64,000 nucleotides of DNA. Source: JACVRW01 sp963751835 (GTDB lineage Bacteria; Actinomycetota; Thermoleophilia; Solirubrobacterales; Thermoleophilaceae). The position numbers and the translations under genes were made by a program. The DNA is taken from NCBI GenBank assembly GCA_963751835.1, contig CAVVWD010000022.1:1-64000 (forward strand). Reading direction: 5' to 3'. Below, in pieces: positions 32,599-41,035 of the stretch. Every line of letters starts with the position of its first letter. Within the stretch, counting starts at the first letter, position 1. A model generated the notes under the pieces. It was given only the letters and a program-made list of their open reading frames with translations, was not told where the DNA came from and ran no database searches.

Positions 32599-34659
32599 CT
32601 ACGCGCCCAACACGTTGTGGATCAGAAGATCCAGCAGCTTGATGCCGATGAACGGGGCGATGAGGCCCCCGAAGCCGTAGATGAACAGGTTGCGCCGCAG
32701 CAGCGCGGTGGCGCCGACCGGCCGGTAGCGCACGCCGCGGAGGGCGAGCGGCACCAGCAGCGGGATGATCAGCGCGTTGAAGACGATTGCCGAGATGATC
32801 GCGGACTGGGGTGTACCCAGGTCCATGATGTTGAGCGACTCCAGCGGGCCCGACGACTCGCCGGCGGCGGCGTAGGTGGCGACGAACATCGCGGGCAGGA
32901 TGGCGAAGTACTTGGCGACGTCGTTGGCCACCGAGAACGTGGTCAGCGCCCCGCGGGTGATGAGCAGCTGCTTGCCGATCTCGACGATCTCGATGAGCTT
33001 CGTCGGGTTCGAGTCGAGGTCGACCATGTTGCCGGCCTCGCGCGCCGCCTGGGTACCCGTGTTCATCGCAACGCCGACATCCGCCTGGGCGAGGGCGGGC
33101 GCGTCGTTCGTGCCGTCGCCGGTCATCGCCACGAGCCGGCCCTCGCGCTGCTCGTCCCTGATCAGCTCAAGCTTGCGCTCGGGGGTGGCCTCGGCGAGGA
33201 ACGTGTCCACGCCCGACTCGTCGGCGATCTTGGCGGCGGTGAGCGGGTTGTCGCCGGTCACCATCACGGTCTGAATGCCCATCGCGCGCAGCTGGTCGAA
33301 GCGATGGCGCATGCCGTCCTTGACCACGTCCTTGAGGTAGATCACGCCGAGGACCTGGCTGTCGCGCGCGACGGCGAGCGGCGTGCCGCCCTCGCGGGCG
33401 ACCCTCTCGACGGTGCCGTCCAGCTCCGGCGGCGCCTGGCCGCCGTCGTCGGTCACGAACTTGACGATCGCGTCGCCGGCGCCCTTGCGCAGGCGCGTGC
33501 CGTTCATGTCCACGCCGCTCATGCGCGTCTCCGCCGAGAAGGGCACGAAGCGGGCGGACGGGTCGAAGTGGCGCTCGCGCAGCCCGTACTGCTTGGCGAG
33601 GACCACGATCGAGCGCCCCTCGGGCGTCTCGTCCGCGAGTGATGAGAGCTGGGCCGCCTCGGCGAGGTCGGCCTCCTCGACGCCCGGCATCGGGATGAAC
33701 TCGGTGGCCTGGCGGTTACCGAGCGTGATCGTGCCGGTCTTGTCGAGCAGCAGGACGTCGACGTCGCCAGAGGCCTCGACCGAACGGCCGGAGAGCGAGA
33801 GCACGTTGCGCCGCACGAGGCGGTCCATGCCGGCGATGCCGATCGCGGACAGCAGGGCGCCGATCGTGGTGGGGATCAGCGACACGAGCAGCGCGATCAG
33901 CGTGGTGATCGATACGTCGGTGTTGGCGAACTCGGCGAACGGGCGCAGGGTAACCACGACGACCAGGAAGATCAGCGTGAGGCCGGCCAGCAGGATCCCG
34001 AGCGCGATCTCGTTCGGGGTCTTGCGCCGCTGGGCGCCCTCGACCAGCGCAATCATGCGGTCGAGGAAGCTCTCGCCAGGCTCCTGGGTGATCTCGACCA
34101 CGATCCGGTCGGAGAGCACCCGGGTGCCGCCGGTTACGGCGCTGCGGTCGCCACCGGACTCGCGGATCACGGGAGCGGACTCGCCGGTCACGGCCGACTC
34201 GTCGACCGAGGCGATGCCCTCGATCACGGTGCCGTCGCCGGGGATCAGCTCGCCGGCCTCGACGGCCACGATGTCGCCCTTGACGAGCTGCGAGGCGGGC
34301 TTCTCGCCACCGTCGCGCAGGCGGGCCACGGTGTCGGTGCGCATCGCTCGGAGCGCGGCCGCCTGCGCCTTACCGCGGCCCTCAGCGAGCGCCTCGGCGA
34401 GGTTGGCGAAGATCACGGTGAGCCACAACCAGACGGCGACCGTGAAGGTGAACCAGGCGGGCTCGTCTCCTCCGCCGAGCGGGTCGCCACCGAACACCTG
34501 GATCAGCCAGGCGACGGTGGTGATCACAGCGCCGATCTCGACGACCATCATCACCGGGTTGTGGAACTGGACGCGCGGGTCGAGCTTGACGACGCTCGCC
34601 CACAGCGCCTGCCGCAGGATGGGGCCGCGGAAGAGGCTCTGAGCTTCCTTGGTCATCAC
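32599..34659 (-). CDS. kdpB: Potassium-transporting ATPase, ATP-binding subunit KdpB
   Basis: 686 residues, normal for KdpB. Phosphorylation site DKTGT (D306), actuator loop TGES (158-161), hinge TGDGTNDAPALAQADVGVAM, and membrane helices including NPVMMVVEIGAVITTV. It hydrolyses ATP to drive K+ through KdpA in the high-affinity KdpFABC complex. The start is the GTG at 34659 (GTGA overlap with kdpC) or the ATG at 34656. Here kdpB follows kdpC, not kdpA as in the usual kdpFABC order. Confidence 0.97.
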   Translation of the reverse strand: MMTKEAQSLFRGPILRQALWASVVKLDPRVQFHNPVMMVVEIGAVITTVAWLIQVFGGDPLGGGDEPAWFTFTVAVWLWLTVIFANLAEALAEGRGKAQAAALRAMRTDTVARLRDGGEKPASQLVKGDIVAVEAGELIPGDGTVIEGIASVDESAVTGESAPVIRESGGDRSAVTGGTRVLSDRIVVEITQEPGESFLDRMIALVEGAQRRKTPNEIALGILLAGLTLIFLVVVVTLRPFAEFANTDVSITTLIALLVSLIPTTIGALLSAIGIAGMDRLVRRNVLSLSGRSVEASGDVDVLLLDKTGTITLGNRQATEFIPMPGVEEADLAEAAQLSSLADETPEGRSIVVLAKQYGLRERHFDPSARFVPFSAETRMSGVDMNGTRLRKGAGDAIVKFVTDDGGQAPPELDGTVERVAREGGTPLAVARDSQVLGVIYLKDVVKDGMRHRFDQLRAMGIQTVMVTGDNPLTAAKIADESGVDTFLAEATPERKLELIRDEQREGRLVAMTGDGTNDAPALAQADVGVAMNTGTQAAREAGNMVDLDSNPTKLIEIVEIGKQLLITRGALTTFSVANDVAKYFAILPAMFVATYAAAGESSGPLESLNIMDLGTPQSAIISAIVFNALIIPLLVPLALRGVRYRPVGATALLRRNLFIYGFGGLIAPFIGIKLLDLLIHNVLGA

Positions 34660-35303
34660 GCAGCCTCCTCGTCAACCGCGAGGTTCAGCTCCAGCACGTT
34701 CACGCCGGGCTCGCCGAGCACGCCGAGCGCGCGACCGTCCGTGTTCTCATCCACGAGCTCCATGACCCGCTCGAGCGGCAGCCCACGCTCCTCGGCGACC
34801 CGCCGCGCCTGTATGCGCGCGTTGGCCTCGGAGATGTGTGGGTCCACGCCAGAGCCGGTGGTCTGGACGGCGTCGGGCGGTACGTCCCCTCGCCGGAGTC
34901 CCGGGTTGAACGGGCGTTCGCGGTCGAGGTAGGTCGCCAGGTTCTCTCTGAACAGGTCGCGCAGATCCTTGTTGTTCGGTCCAAGATTGTTGAAGAAGGT
35001 GACGTTTGCGCTGTAGCCCGTGACCGACGGCCGCGACTGGAAGTAGCGCGGGTCGGCCTCGAGCACGGGGTTGCCCTCCTCGTCCTCCCGCGGCTCGCCG
35101 TTGGGACCCAGCACCGGGCGCTGGAAGTCCTGGCCGATCAGGCGCGAGCCGACGACCTTGCCGTCGCGCTCGACCTGGCTGCCGTCGGCCTTGTTCGGCC
35201 AGAGCACCTGACCGACACCGGTCATGACCAGCGGGTAGGCCAGACCGAGCAGGAGCGTGAAGATGACGATGGCAAGGATTGAGCTTGTGAGTTCGCGGCG
35301 CAT
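34656..35303 (-). CDS. kdpC: Potassium-transporting ATPase subunit KdpC
   Basis: 215 residues with one N-terminal membrane helix (SILAIVIFTLLLGLAYPLVM) and an extracytoplasmic domain: GSRLIGQDFQRP, FQSRPS, then near the end TTGSGVDPHISEANARIQAR, SVARER-like RVAEERGL and VNVLELN. KdpC stabilises the complex between KdpA and KdpB. It lies 3 bases after kdpA and overlaps kdpB. A slightly longer loop around residues 65-85 (PREDEEGNPVLEADP) is a local variation. Confidence 0.95.
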   Translation of the reverse strand: MRRELTSSILAIVIFTLLLGLAYPLVMTGVGQVLWPNKADGSQVERDGKVVGSRLIGQDFQRPVLGPNGEPREDEEGNPVLEADPRYFQSRPSVTGYSANVTFFNNLGPNNKDLRDLFRENLATYLDRERPFNPGLRRGDVPPDAVQTTGSGVDPHISEANARIQARRVAEERGLPLERVMELVDENTDGRALGVLGEPGVNVLELNLAVDEEAA

Positions 35304-35306
35304 GGG

Positions 35307-37064
35307 TCAGAAGAGTTGGTCTGTGAGTGCCTGGACGATCGGGCCCAGCAGGACGGCCGGGAAGAAGGTGAGTGCGGCAACGATCACGATCACCGCGATC
35401 AGGAGAAACACGAAGGTGGGCGTGTCCGTGCGGAACGTGCCCGCGCCTGGCGGCGAGACGTGCTTGGTCGCAAGCGAGCCGGCCACGGCCAGGGCGGCGA
35501 GCAGCGGCACGAAGCGGGCGAAGAGCATGGTTACGCCGCCGAGCAGGTCGGCGAACGTGATGCCGAAGGCGCCCACGTTTCCGGGCGCGTTCGGCTGCAG
35601 GTAGCCGGTGAAGCCGGCGAACGCCGAGCCGTTGTTGTTGCCCTGGGAGGTGTAGGCGTAGAGGGTCTCCGAGAACCCCTGGGGGCCCGAGTTGAAGATC
35701 GACGGAGCACCCCACTTGCTGGCGATCGCGAGCGCTGTGGTCACGAGCACCGCGAGCGCGGTGTAGAGGGTCCCGATCAGGACGTATTTGACCTCGCGCG
35801 CCTCGATCTTCTTGCCGAGGTATTCAGGCGTTCGGCCGACCATCAGGCCAGCTATGAACACCGCGAGCAGGACGAAGAGCAGCATCCCGTAGAGCCCCGA
35901 GCCGATCCCGCCGAAAATCACCTCCCCGGTCATCATGTTCACGAGCGGGACCGCGCCGCCGGTGCCCGTGTATGAGTCGTGCGCCGAGTTCACCGAGCCG
36001 TTCGAGGCGGCCGTGGTGATCGCGGCCCACATTGCGCTGTCCGCGATCCCGAAACGCTGCTCCTTGCCCTCGAGATTGCCGCCGGTGGTGCCGTCGGCCG
36101 ATGCGGTTGCGACGTCGGCGCTCTTCTGGGCGGGCGAGCCGTTCTGCTCGGCCCCGTACGCCACCGCAATACCGATCACGAGCATCACCGTCATGGCCGC
36201 GTAGAGCGCCCAGCCCTGCCGCCGGTTCCCCACCATGCGCCCGAACGTGTAGGTGAGCGCGGCGGGCACGAGCAGGATGAAGAGGACCTCGATGAAGTTG
36301 CTGAACGCGGTGGCGTTCTCGAACGGGAACGTGCTGTTGACGTTGAAGAAGCCGCCGCCGTTGGTGCCCAGCTGCTTGATCGCGATCTGCGAGGCAACCG
36401 GGCCGAGGGCGAGCGTCTGCTCGAAGCCCTGGGCGGTCGTGTAGGTGACCGAGCCGGCAAGCGTCTGGACCACGCCCTGCGACATCAGGATCAGCGCGCC
36501 GATGATCGACAGCGGCAGCAGGATGTAGAGCAGCGTGCGCGTCAGGTCCTGCCAGAAGTTGCCGAGCTGAGCCGTGCCGCGGCTCGCGAAGCCCCGGATC
36601 ACCGCGGCGAGCACGGCCATGCCGACCGCGGCGGAGATGAAGTTCTGCACCGCGAGCCCCGCCATCTGCGAGAAGTAGCTCATGGTCGTCTCGCCGCCGT
36701 AGAACTGCCAGTTGGTGTTCGAGATGAACGAGGTGGCGGTGTTGAAGCTGACGTCCCAGGTGCCGGAGTCGAAGCCCTCCGGGTTGAACGGATGGATCCC
36801 CTGGGTGCGCAGGATCACGTACAGGACGACGAAGAAGAGAAGGCTGAACACCAGGGTCGTGCGCGCGTAGCCCTTCCAGTCCTGCTGGACGTTCGGGTTC
36901 ACCCGCAGCAGCCGGTACGTCAGCCGCTCGAACGGCGCGAGGACCGGGGTGAGGAACACGCGCTCGTCGCGGTAGACGCGCGCCATATAGCCGCCGAGCA
37001 GCGGCGTCAGCGCCGTTAGGACCGCGAGGTAGATCGCGATTTGCAGCCAGCCCTGAGCGGTCAC
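35307..37064 (-). CDS. kdpA: Potassium-transporting ATPase, channel-like subunit KdpA
   Basis: 585 residues, about ten membrane helices. Selectivity-filter-type segments are visible: SNTNWQFYGGETTMSYFSQM and TNGGGFFNVNSTFPFENATA, plus later repeats around GSGLYGMLLFVLLAVFIAGL. The start is a GTG that overlaps the kdpF stop (GTGA). KdpA binds and conducts K+ across the cytoplasmic membrane under the control of KdpB. Confidence 0.97.
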   Translation of the reverse strand: MTAQGWLQIAIYLAVLTALTPLLGGYMARVYRDERVFLTPVLAPFERLTYRLLRVNPNVQQDWKGYARTTLVFSLLFFVVLYVILRTQGIHPFNPEGFDSGTWDVSFNTATSFISNTNWQFYGGETTMSYFSQMAGLAVQNFISAAVGMAVLAAVIRGFASRGTAQLGNFWQDLTRTLLYILLPLSIIGALILMSQGVVQTLAGSVTYTTAQGFEQTLALGPVASQIAIKQLGTNGGGFFNVNSTFPFENATAFSNFIEVLFILLVPAALTYTFGRMVGNRRQGWALYAAMTVMLVIGIAVAYGAEQNGSPAQKSADVATASADGTTGGNLEGKEQRFGIADSAMWAAITTAASNGSVNSAHDSYTGTGGAVPLVNMMTGEVIFGGIGSGLYGMLLFVLLAVFIAGLMVGRTPEYLGKKIEAREVKYVLIGTLYTALAVLVTTALAIASKWGAPSIFNSGPQGFSETLYAYTSQGNNNGSAFAGFTGYLQPNAPGNVGAFGITFADLLGGVTMLFARFVPLLAALAVAGSLATKHVSPPGAGTFRTDTPTFVFLLIAVIVIVAALTFFPAVLLGPIVQALTDQLF

Positions 37065-37150
37065 AGACGTTCCCCGCGCAGCAGGGCGTAGACCAGGTAG
37101 GCGAACACGGCCAGCGAGACGAGGAGCCCGAACAGCTCAGCGCCGCTCAT
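37061..37150 (-). CDS. kdpF: KdpF, 29-residue membrane peptide
   Basis: A small gene: MSGAELFGLLVSLAVFAYL followed by VYALLRGERL. A single membrane helix followed by Y-LL-P/GERL is the KdpF pattern, and it lies directly before kdpA with a GTGA overlap. Its ATG overlaps the stop of the upstream 30-residue ORF. KdpF stabilises the KdpABC complex in E. coli. Confidence 0.9.
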   Translation of the reverse strand: MSGAELFGLLVSLAVFAYLVYALLRGERL

Positions 37151-37239
37151 ATGCGCTCGAGGCCCTCCAGGAGAGCGAGGAACGCGGCGAAGCAGGCCAG
37201 CCCGATGCCGACCGAGAGCAGGTCCGAGAGGAAGTCCAT
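37147..37239 (-). CDS. 30-residue membrane peptide upstream of kdpF
   Basis: Translates as MDFLSDLLSVGIGLACFAAF followed by LALLEGLERI. It is one hydrophobic helix ending in an acidic-basic tail. The ATG overlaps the TGA of the preceding gene (TGATG) and its own TGA overlaps the kdpF ATG (ATGA), so it is translationally locked into the kdp operon. Similar small peptides ending in LxRAxERL occur before kdpF in other actinobacteria as I recall, without an assigned role. It may be a second accessory subunit of the Kdp pump. Confidence 0.75.
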   Translation of the reverse strand: MDFLSDLLSVGIGLACFAAFLALLEGLERI

Positions 37240-37784
37240 CAGGCGAGCAGGAGGGCGGCGCGCGCGTGGCTGATCGCCCCGTCGAGGCTCTCCTCGTCGT
37301 TCTGCATGTAGAGGGGCGAGCCGCCGTCCGTGAGCATGCGCTCGACGAGCGCGATCCCGCGCACGTTCACGTCCTGGTCGGTATCACGCAGCTCGGCGGC
37401 CAGCTCCAGCATGCCCTCGCGGGCATCCAGGATCGCTGCCCGCCTGAGCGGCACCGCTGAGCTGTACGGGTGCGGGCGCTCCTCGGCGGCGTCGATGACG
37501 CGCTCGAGGCCGCGCGCGAGGACGCGGCGGTTGCGGGGGGAGCAGAGCTGCTGGGCGCGGCGCGCGAGCTCGGGGCTCTCAGCGGGACTCACGCCGGCGG
37601 CGAGGCGCCGGGCAAGCGCCCCGCGCTTCAGGAAGACGCGGCCGCGCACCGGGAGTGTCGGGTGCATAAGAGTCGTTGCCATGTACCGAGCATCGAGCCC
37701 CTGCCGTGAAGCCGGCATCAAGATCCGGCCTCGCCCCATAAAGATGTCGTGAAACTCGCGGCTGAGGGCCTGTGTGGTCGCCAT
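37239..37784 (-). CDS. Conserved protein of unknown function, family member 2, first gene of the kdpFACB transcript
   Basis: 181 residues from the ATG at 37784. No named domain is recognised. Helical and basic, without membrane segment or signal. It shares with family members 1 and 3 the motif LARRLAAGVSP (near residue 60), a central helix (VPLRRAAILDAREGMLELAA) and NVRGIALVERMLTDGGSPLY, then a final ISHARAALLLA helix. Its stop codon overlaps the start of the small membrane peptide, so it is translated with the Kdp structural genes. I infer a role linked to Kdp or potassium stress; the sequence does not show what it does. Confidence 0.75.
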   Translation of the reverse strand: MATTQALSREFHDIFMGRGRILMPASRQGLDARYMATTLMHPTLPVRGRVFLKRGALARRLAAGVSPAESPELARRAQQLCSPRNRRVLARGLERVIDAAEERPHPYSSAVPLRRAAILDAREGMLELAAELRDTDQDVNVRGIALVERMLTDGGSPLYMQNDEESLDGAISHARAALLLA

Positions 37785-37830
37785 GTGACCCGAGTCTCCG
37801 AGCGTCCGGCCGTGCTGCAATCGGGACGCG

Positions 37831-37844
37831 CGATCATGTGATCG
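37831..37844. promoter_or_regulatory. Palindrome in the kdp promoter region, candidate operator
   Basis: CGATCA-TG-TGATCG sits 47 bases upstream of the ATG at 37784, in the 98-base gap between kdpE and the kdp structural genes. A KdpE-controlled promoter is expected here, so it is a candidate KdpE site. KdpE operators are usually direct or imperfect repeats, so this is tentative. Confidence 0.4.
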
Positions 37845-37848
37845 GCTA

Positions 37849-37866
37849 ACGACCTCAGGCGGTCGT
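37849..37866 (-). terminator. Hairpin downstream of kdpE
   Basis: ACGACC (37849-37854) and GGTCGT (37861-37866) pair around a 6-base loop, and outer GCT/AGC pairs extend the stem past one bulged A. It lies 17 bases after the kdpE stop (minus strand), so it could end the regulator transcript before the structural operon. Confidence 0.5.
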
Positions 37867-37882
37867 AGCCGCTGAGTCCGCC

Positions 37883-38572
37883 CTAGGCCGCGAAGCGGTA
37901 GCCGACGCCCGGATCGGTGACGATGTAGCGCGGCGAGCCGGGCTGAGGCTCGATCTTGCGGCGCAGGTTCGCCACGTGGACGCGCAGAATCTGGGTGTCG
38001 TCCTCGTACCCCGGGCCCCAGACCTCGGCGAGCAGTGCCCGGTGGGTCAGCAACCGGCCGCGGCCCCGCATCAGGGTCCGCAGCAGCTCGAACTCGATCG
38101 GGGTGAGGTGCACCTCGTCCCCGTCGACGCTCACGCGGTGCGCGGCGAGGTCGAGCTCGAGCCCGTCGGCGGAGAGTACGGGCTCGTCGGCTGCGGCCGC
38201 TTGGCCCGCCCGCCTGAGTGCCCTGTTCAGGCGGGCGACCAGCTCGCCGGGACTGAACGGCTTCGTGACGTAGTCGTCGGCGCCGGCGTCGAGTGCCCTG
38301 ATCTTCTGCGCCTCCTCGCCCATCGCGGACAGCACGATGATCGGCATGGCGCTCCACTCGCGGATCGACCGGCAGACCTCGACGCCGTCTCCGTCAGGCA
38401 GGACGAGGTCCAGGATCGCCGCGTCGGGGCGCTGGACTGCGGCGGCGTCGAGTGCCTCCTGAGCGGTCGCCGCCGCAATCACGTCGAAGTCGGCGTCGCG
38501 GAGGATGACCTTGAGGGCGCGGAGGATCTGCAGCTCGTCGTCGCAGACGAGCACGCGCCGGCCGCCGGTCAT
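37883..38572 (-). CDS. kdpE: Response regulator KdpE
   Basis: 229 residues. Receiver domain with acidic D11-D12, phosphoacceptor D55 (AILDLVLPDG), LSAMGEE and K104 (VTKPFSP). The winged-helix domain (about 130-229) has LTPIEFELLRTLMRGRGRLL, then TQILRVHVANLRRKIE and PGVGYRF. The ATG overlaps the stop of the histidine kinase gene upstream (ATGA). OmpR-family with the KdpE pattern; the location beside kdp supports the name. It should activate the kdp structural genes that start 99 bases downstream. Confidence 0.93.
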   Translation of the reverse strand: MTGGRRVLVCDDELQILRALKVILRDADFDVIAAATAQEALDAAAVQRPDAAILDLVLPDGDGVEVCRSIREWSAMPIIVLSAMGEEAQKIRALDAGADDYVTKPFSPGELVARLNRALRRAGQAAAADEPVLSADGLELDLAAHRVSVDGDEVHLTPIEFELLRTLMRGRGRLLTHRALLAEVWGPGYEDDTQILRVHVANLRRKIEPQPGSPRYIVTDPGVGYRFAA

Positions 38573-39969
38573 TCCGCGGCTCGCTCGCCGGCCGGTGCGG
38601 CGGTGGGCTTCTCGGCGGGGATGGGCACCTGGATCACGAAGCTCGTCCCCTGACCGGGGAGCGACTCGGCCCGGATCCGCCCGCCGTTGGCCTCGAGAAA
38701 GCCGCGGGCGATGGCGAGGCCGAGTCCCGACCCTTGCGACTCACCGTCCTTTCGCGAGCGGTGGAAGGGCTCGAAGACCCGTTCGAGCTCCTCGCTGGGG
38801 ATGCCCGGCCCGCGGTCGGAGATCCGCAGGATCACGAACTTGCCCGCGGCTCGGCCCCGGATCACGACGGGCTCCTGTCCCGCGAAGCGGCTCGAGTTCT
38901 CGAGCACGTTGGCGATCGCCCGCTCGAGCTGGGTTGCGTCGGCACGGACGAGCGGCAGGCCGGGGTCGAGCTCCAGGTCGAACCCGGCGGGCGGGTCGGG
39001 CACGGACGCCATGGCTGCCTCCACGACCTCGTCGATCGAACACCAGTCGGAGCGCGGATCGGCGCTGCCGGCCTGAAGCCGGGTGAGGTCGAGCAGATTC
39101 TCCACGAGCCGTGAGAGCCGAGCGCTCTCGGCGTCGATCACCGAGATGAGCTCGCGGCGCTCGTCGTCGCCGAGGGTTGGAGAGCTCAGGCCGCCCGCCG
39201 CGGTGGTGATCGCGGTGAGCGGCGAGCGCAGGTCGTGCGAGATCGTGCGCAGCAGCGTCGTCTTCATCACGTTGCTGCGCCGGAGCGCCTTCGTCTCGAT
39301 CACCTGGGCCTCGAGCTCGCCGCGGCGGCGAGCGGCGCCGACGAGCGTCTCGAGAGCCGGCACGACACGGTCCTGGAGCGCGTCGAGCACGAGCGGGTCG
39401 GTCCCGGCCGGCACCAGCACGGTTCCGATGCGGCTTCCCTCGACTATCAGCGGCAGCGCTCGCCGGCGCGTGTCCGAGTCGACCCACGCCAGCTCCACTG
39501 ACACGCTCGCCAGATCGTAGGCCTGGGCGATCCGCTGCGCGACGGCCCGCAGCGGCTCCTCGGCGCTCCCGCTTCCCAGCAGCAGCCGCGCCATCTCGGC
39601 AGTCAGGTCCGCCTCGCGCCGGCCGCGCTCAGCCTCCTCCGCTCGACTGCGGGCCGAGCCCGCGAGCGTGCTCGTGACCAGCGCGGCGACCATGAAGACG
39701 GCGAGCGCCACCCAGTTCTCCCCCTCGTTGATCGTGAACTCGCCGGTCGGCGGGATGTGGAAGAAGTTCCAGGCCGCGGCGCTCAGGAGCGCGGTGAGCA
39801 GGCCGAGCCAGAGTCCCCAGTAGGACGAGACGAGCAGCACGGCGAGCATGTAGACGACGCCTGTCGAGACGACCGGCACGATTTCGGCCAGCGGGAAGAT
39901 CACGGCCGTCGTGAGCGCGACGGAGGCGATCGCCACCGCGAGGCCCCTGCCGGTCGACGGCCTGCGCAT
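38569..39969 (-). CDS. kdpD: KdpD-type histidine kinase (membrane and catalytic half only)
   Basis: 466 residues. The N-terminus has the DUF4118 four-helix membrane domain of KdpD (VAIASVALTTAVIFPLAEIV, VVYMLAVLLVSSYWGLWLGL, FFHIPPTGEFTI). Then come a GAF-like domain (125-225), HisKA with H245 (RTISHDLRSPLTAI) and HATPase with N box ERAIANVLENSSRF, G1 DRGPGIPSEEL and G2 GSGLGLAIARGF. The N-terminal KdpD/Usp sensor domain is missing and encoded 6 kb away at 31454-32564. It phosphorylates KdpE, with which it overlaps. Confidence 0.92.
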   Translation of the reverse strand: MRRPSTGRGLAVAIASVALTTAVIFPLAEIVPVVSTGVVYMLAVLLVSSYWGLWLGLLTALLSAAAWNFFHIPPTGEFTINEGENWVALAVFMVAALVTSTLAGSARSRAEEAERGRREADLTAEMARLLLGSGSAEEPLRAVAQRIAQAYDLASVSVELAWVDSDTRRRALPLIVEGSRIGTVLVPAGTDPLVLDALQDRVVPALETLVGAARRRGELEAQVIETKALRRSNVMKTTLLRTISHDLRSPLTAITTAAGGLSSPTLGDDERRELISVIDAESARLSRLVENLLDLTRLQAGSADPRSDWCSIDEVVEAAMASVPDPPAGFDLELDPGLPLVRADATQLERAIANVLENSSRFAGQEPVVIRGRAAGKFVILRISDRGPGIPSEELERVFEPFHRSRKDGESQGSGLGLAIARGFLEANGGRIRAESLPGQGTSFVIQVPIPAEKPTAAPAGERAAE

Positions 39970-39971
39970 GC

Positions 39972-40718
39972 TCAGACCCCCAGCGTCAGCCCGCCGTCGA
40001 CCAGCAGGGTGACGCCGGTGATGTAGGCCGCCCGCTCGGAGCACAGGAAGGCGGCGGCCGCGCCCATCTCCTCCGGGGTGCCGAGCCGGCCGGCCGGGAC
40101 CTGCTCGCGGGCGACCTCCTCGGCCGCATCGAGGGAGCCGTACAGCTGGGCCAGCCGGTCCGTGGCGATGCGGCCCGGCAGCAGAGAGTTGAAGGTGATC
40201 CCGTCGCCCGCGAAGGCGCGCGCGAGCGTCTTGAAGGCCGCGACGATGCCGGGACGGTGCGAGTTGGAGAGCATCAGCGCCGGGCTGGGCTCGCGGACCG
40301 TCGAGGAGGCCACGTTCAGCACCCGGCCGAAGCCGCGCTCGCGCATACCGGGGACGACCAGCTCGATCAGCTCCATCGGGGCAACGACCAGCTCGCGGTG
40401 CGCCTGCTCCCACTGCTCCCGGCTGAAGCCGAGCGGGTCGCCGCCGGGAGGTCCGCCGGTGTTCGTGACGAGGATGTCGAGCGGGCCGAGATCCTGTTCG
40501 ATCTGGGAGACCAGGCCGGGCGCCGCGTCGAGGTCGACCATGTCGTGAACGTAGGGCCGCGCTCCGATGTCGCCGGCCGCTGCGTCGACGCGTTCCCGCG
40601 TTCGCGAGCTGACCGCGACGCGCGCGCCCTCGGCGGCGAGCTCCCGGGCGATCGCGAGCCCGATCCCCTGCGACGCGCCGGTGACCAGCGCGACCTTTCC
40701 GTTCAGTCCCAGGTCCAC
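39972..40718 (-). CDS. SDR-family oxidoreductase lacking the catalytic Tyr
   Basis: 248 residues from the GTG at 40718. Cofactor motif VTGASQGIGLAIA, NTGGPPGG in place of NNAG, ASSTVREP, then ALMLSNSHRPGIVAAFKTLA where classical members have YxxxK. The Lys is kept but the Tyr is replaced, a feature of a known SDR subgroup with the pattern LSN-xR-x5-K. FabG-like reductase activity is therefore doubtful. It ends 2 bases before the kdpD kinase starts, so it may lead the regulatory transcript, although its link to potassium is unclear. Confidence 0.85.
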   Translation of the reverse strand: MDLGLNGKVALVTGASQGIGLAIARELAAEGARVAVSSRTRERVDAAAGDIGARPYVHDMVDLDAAPGLVSQIEQDLGPLDILVTNTGGPPGGDPLGFSREQWEQAHRELVVAPMELIELVVPGMRERGFGRVLNVASSTVREPSPALMLSNSHRPGIVAAFKTLARAFAGDGITFNSLLPGRIATDRLAQLYGSLDAAEEVAREQVPAGRLGTPEEMGAAAAFLCSERAAYITGVTLLVDGGLTLGV

Positions 40719-40760
40719 TGCGGCCAGCGTACTCACGGCGGGCGGTGTAAGGTCGCCGAT

Positions 40761-40979
40761 GTGGCTGGCCCGCGGCTGCTGCTGCGCCTCGCCCCGCTTC
40801 TCGCGGGAGCCGTCGCCACGACGGTGTGGCTCCGCCGCCGCGCGCTCGACCGGACGCGACTCCCGGCGCCGGCGCCGCGGCCCGAGATCGAGCCGCCGCG
40901 CCCGCGTTCCGAGCGCTTCGAGAGTGAGCCCGTCGACATCGTCACGATCGTCGACGACCTGCTCCTCGTAGGCCGCTAG
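40761..40979 (+). CDS. Small membrane-anchored protein (72 residues)
   Basis: A GTG start at 40761 gives a basic N-terminus, a hydrophobic helix (LLLRLAPLLAGAVATTVWL), an Arg/Pro-rich linker and an acidic C-terminus ending VDIVTIVDDLLLVGR. This tail looks structured and the gene is divergent from the SDR at 43 bases. I do not recognise a family with certainty. It could be a small membrane-bound adaptor. Confidence 0.5.
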   Translation: MAGPRLLLRLAPLLAGAVATTVWLRRRALDRTRLPAPAPRPEIEPPRPRSERFESEPVDIVTIVDDLLLVGR

Positions 40980-41035
40980 TCCCAATTTGGGGGATGCCGG
41001 CGCGGGTTTAGAACGCGCGTCTGCTTGGATATACC

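Noticed and set aside
33383..34642. Long plus-strand open frame opposite kdpB (419 codons)
   Set aside because: Composition is Ser/Arg/Pro-rich as expected for an antisense shadow of a GC-rich gene; kdpB on the other strand has full motif support.
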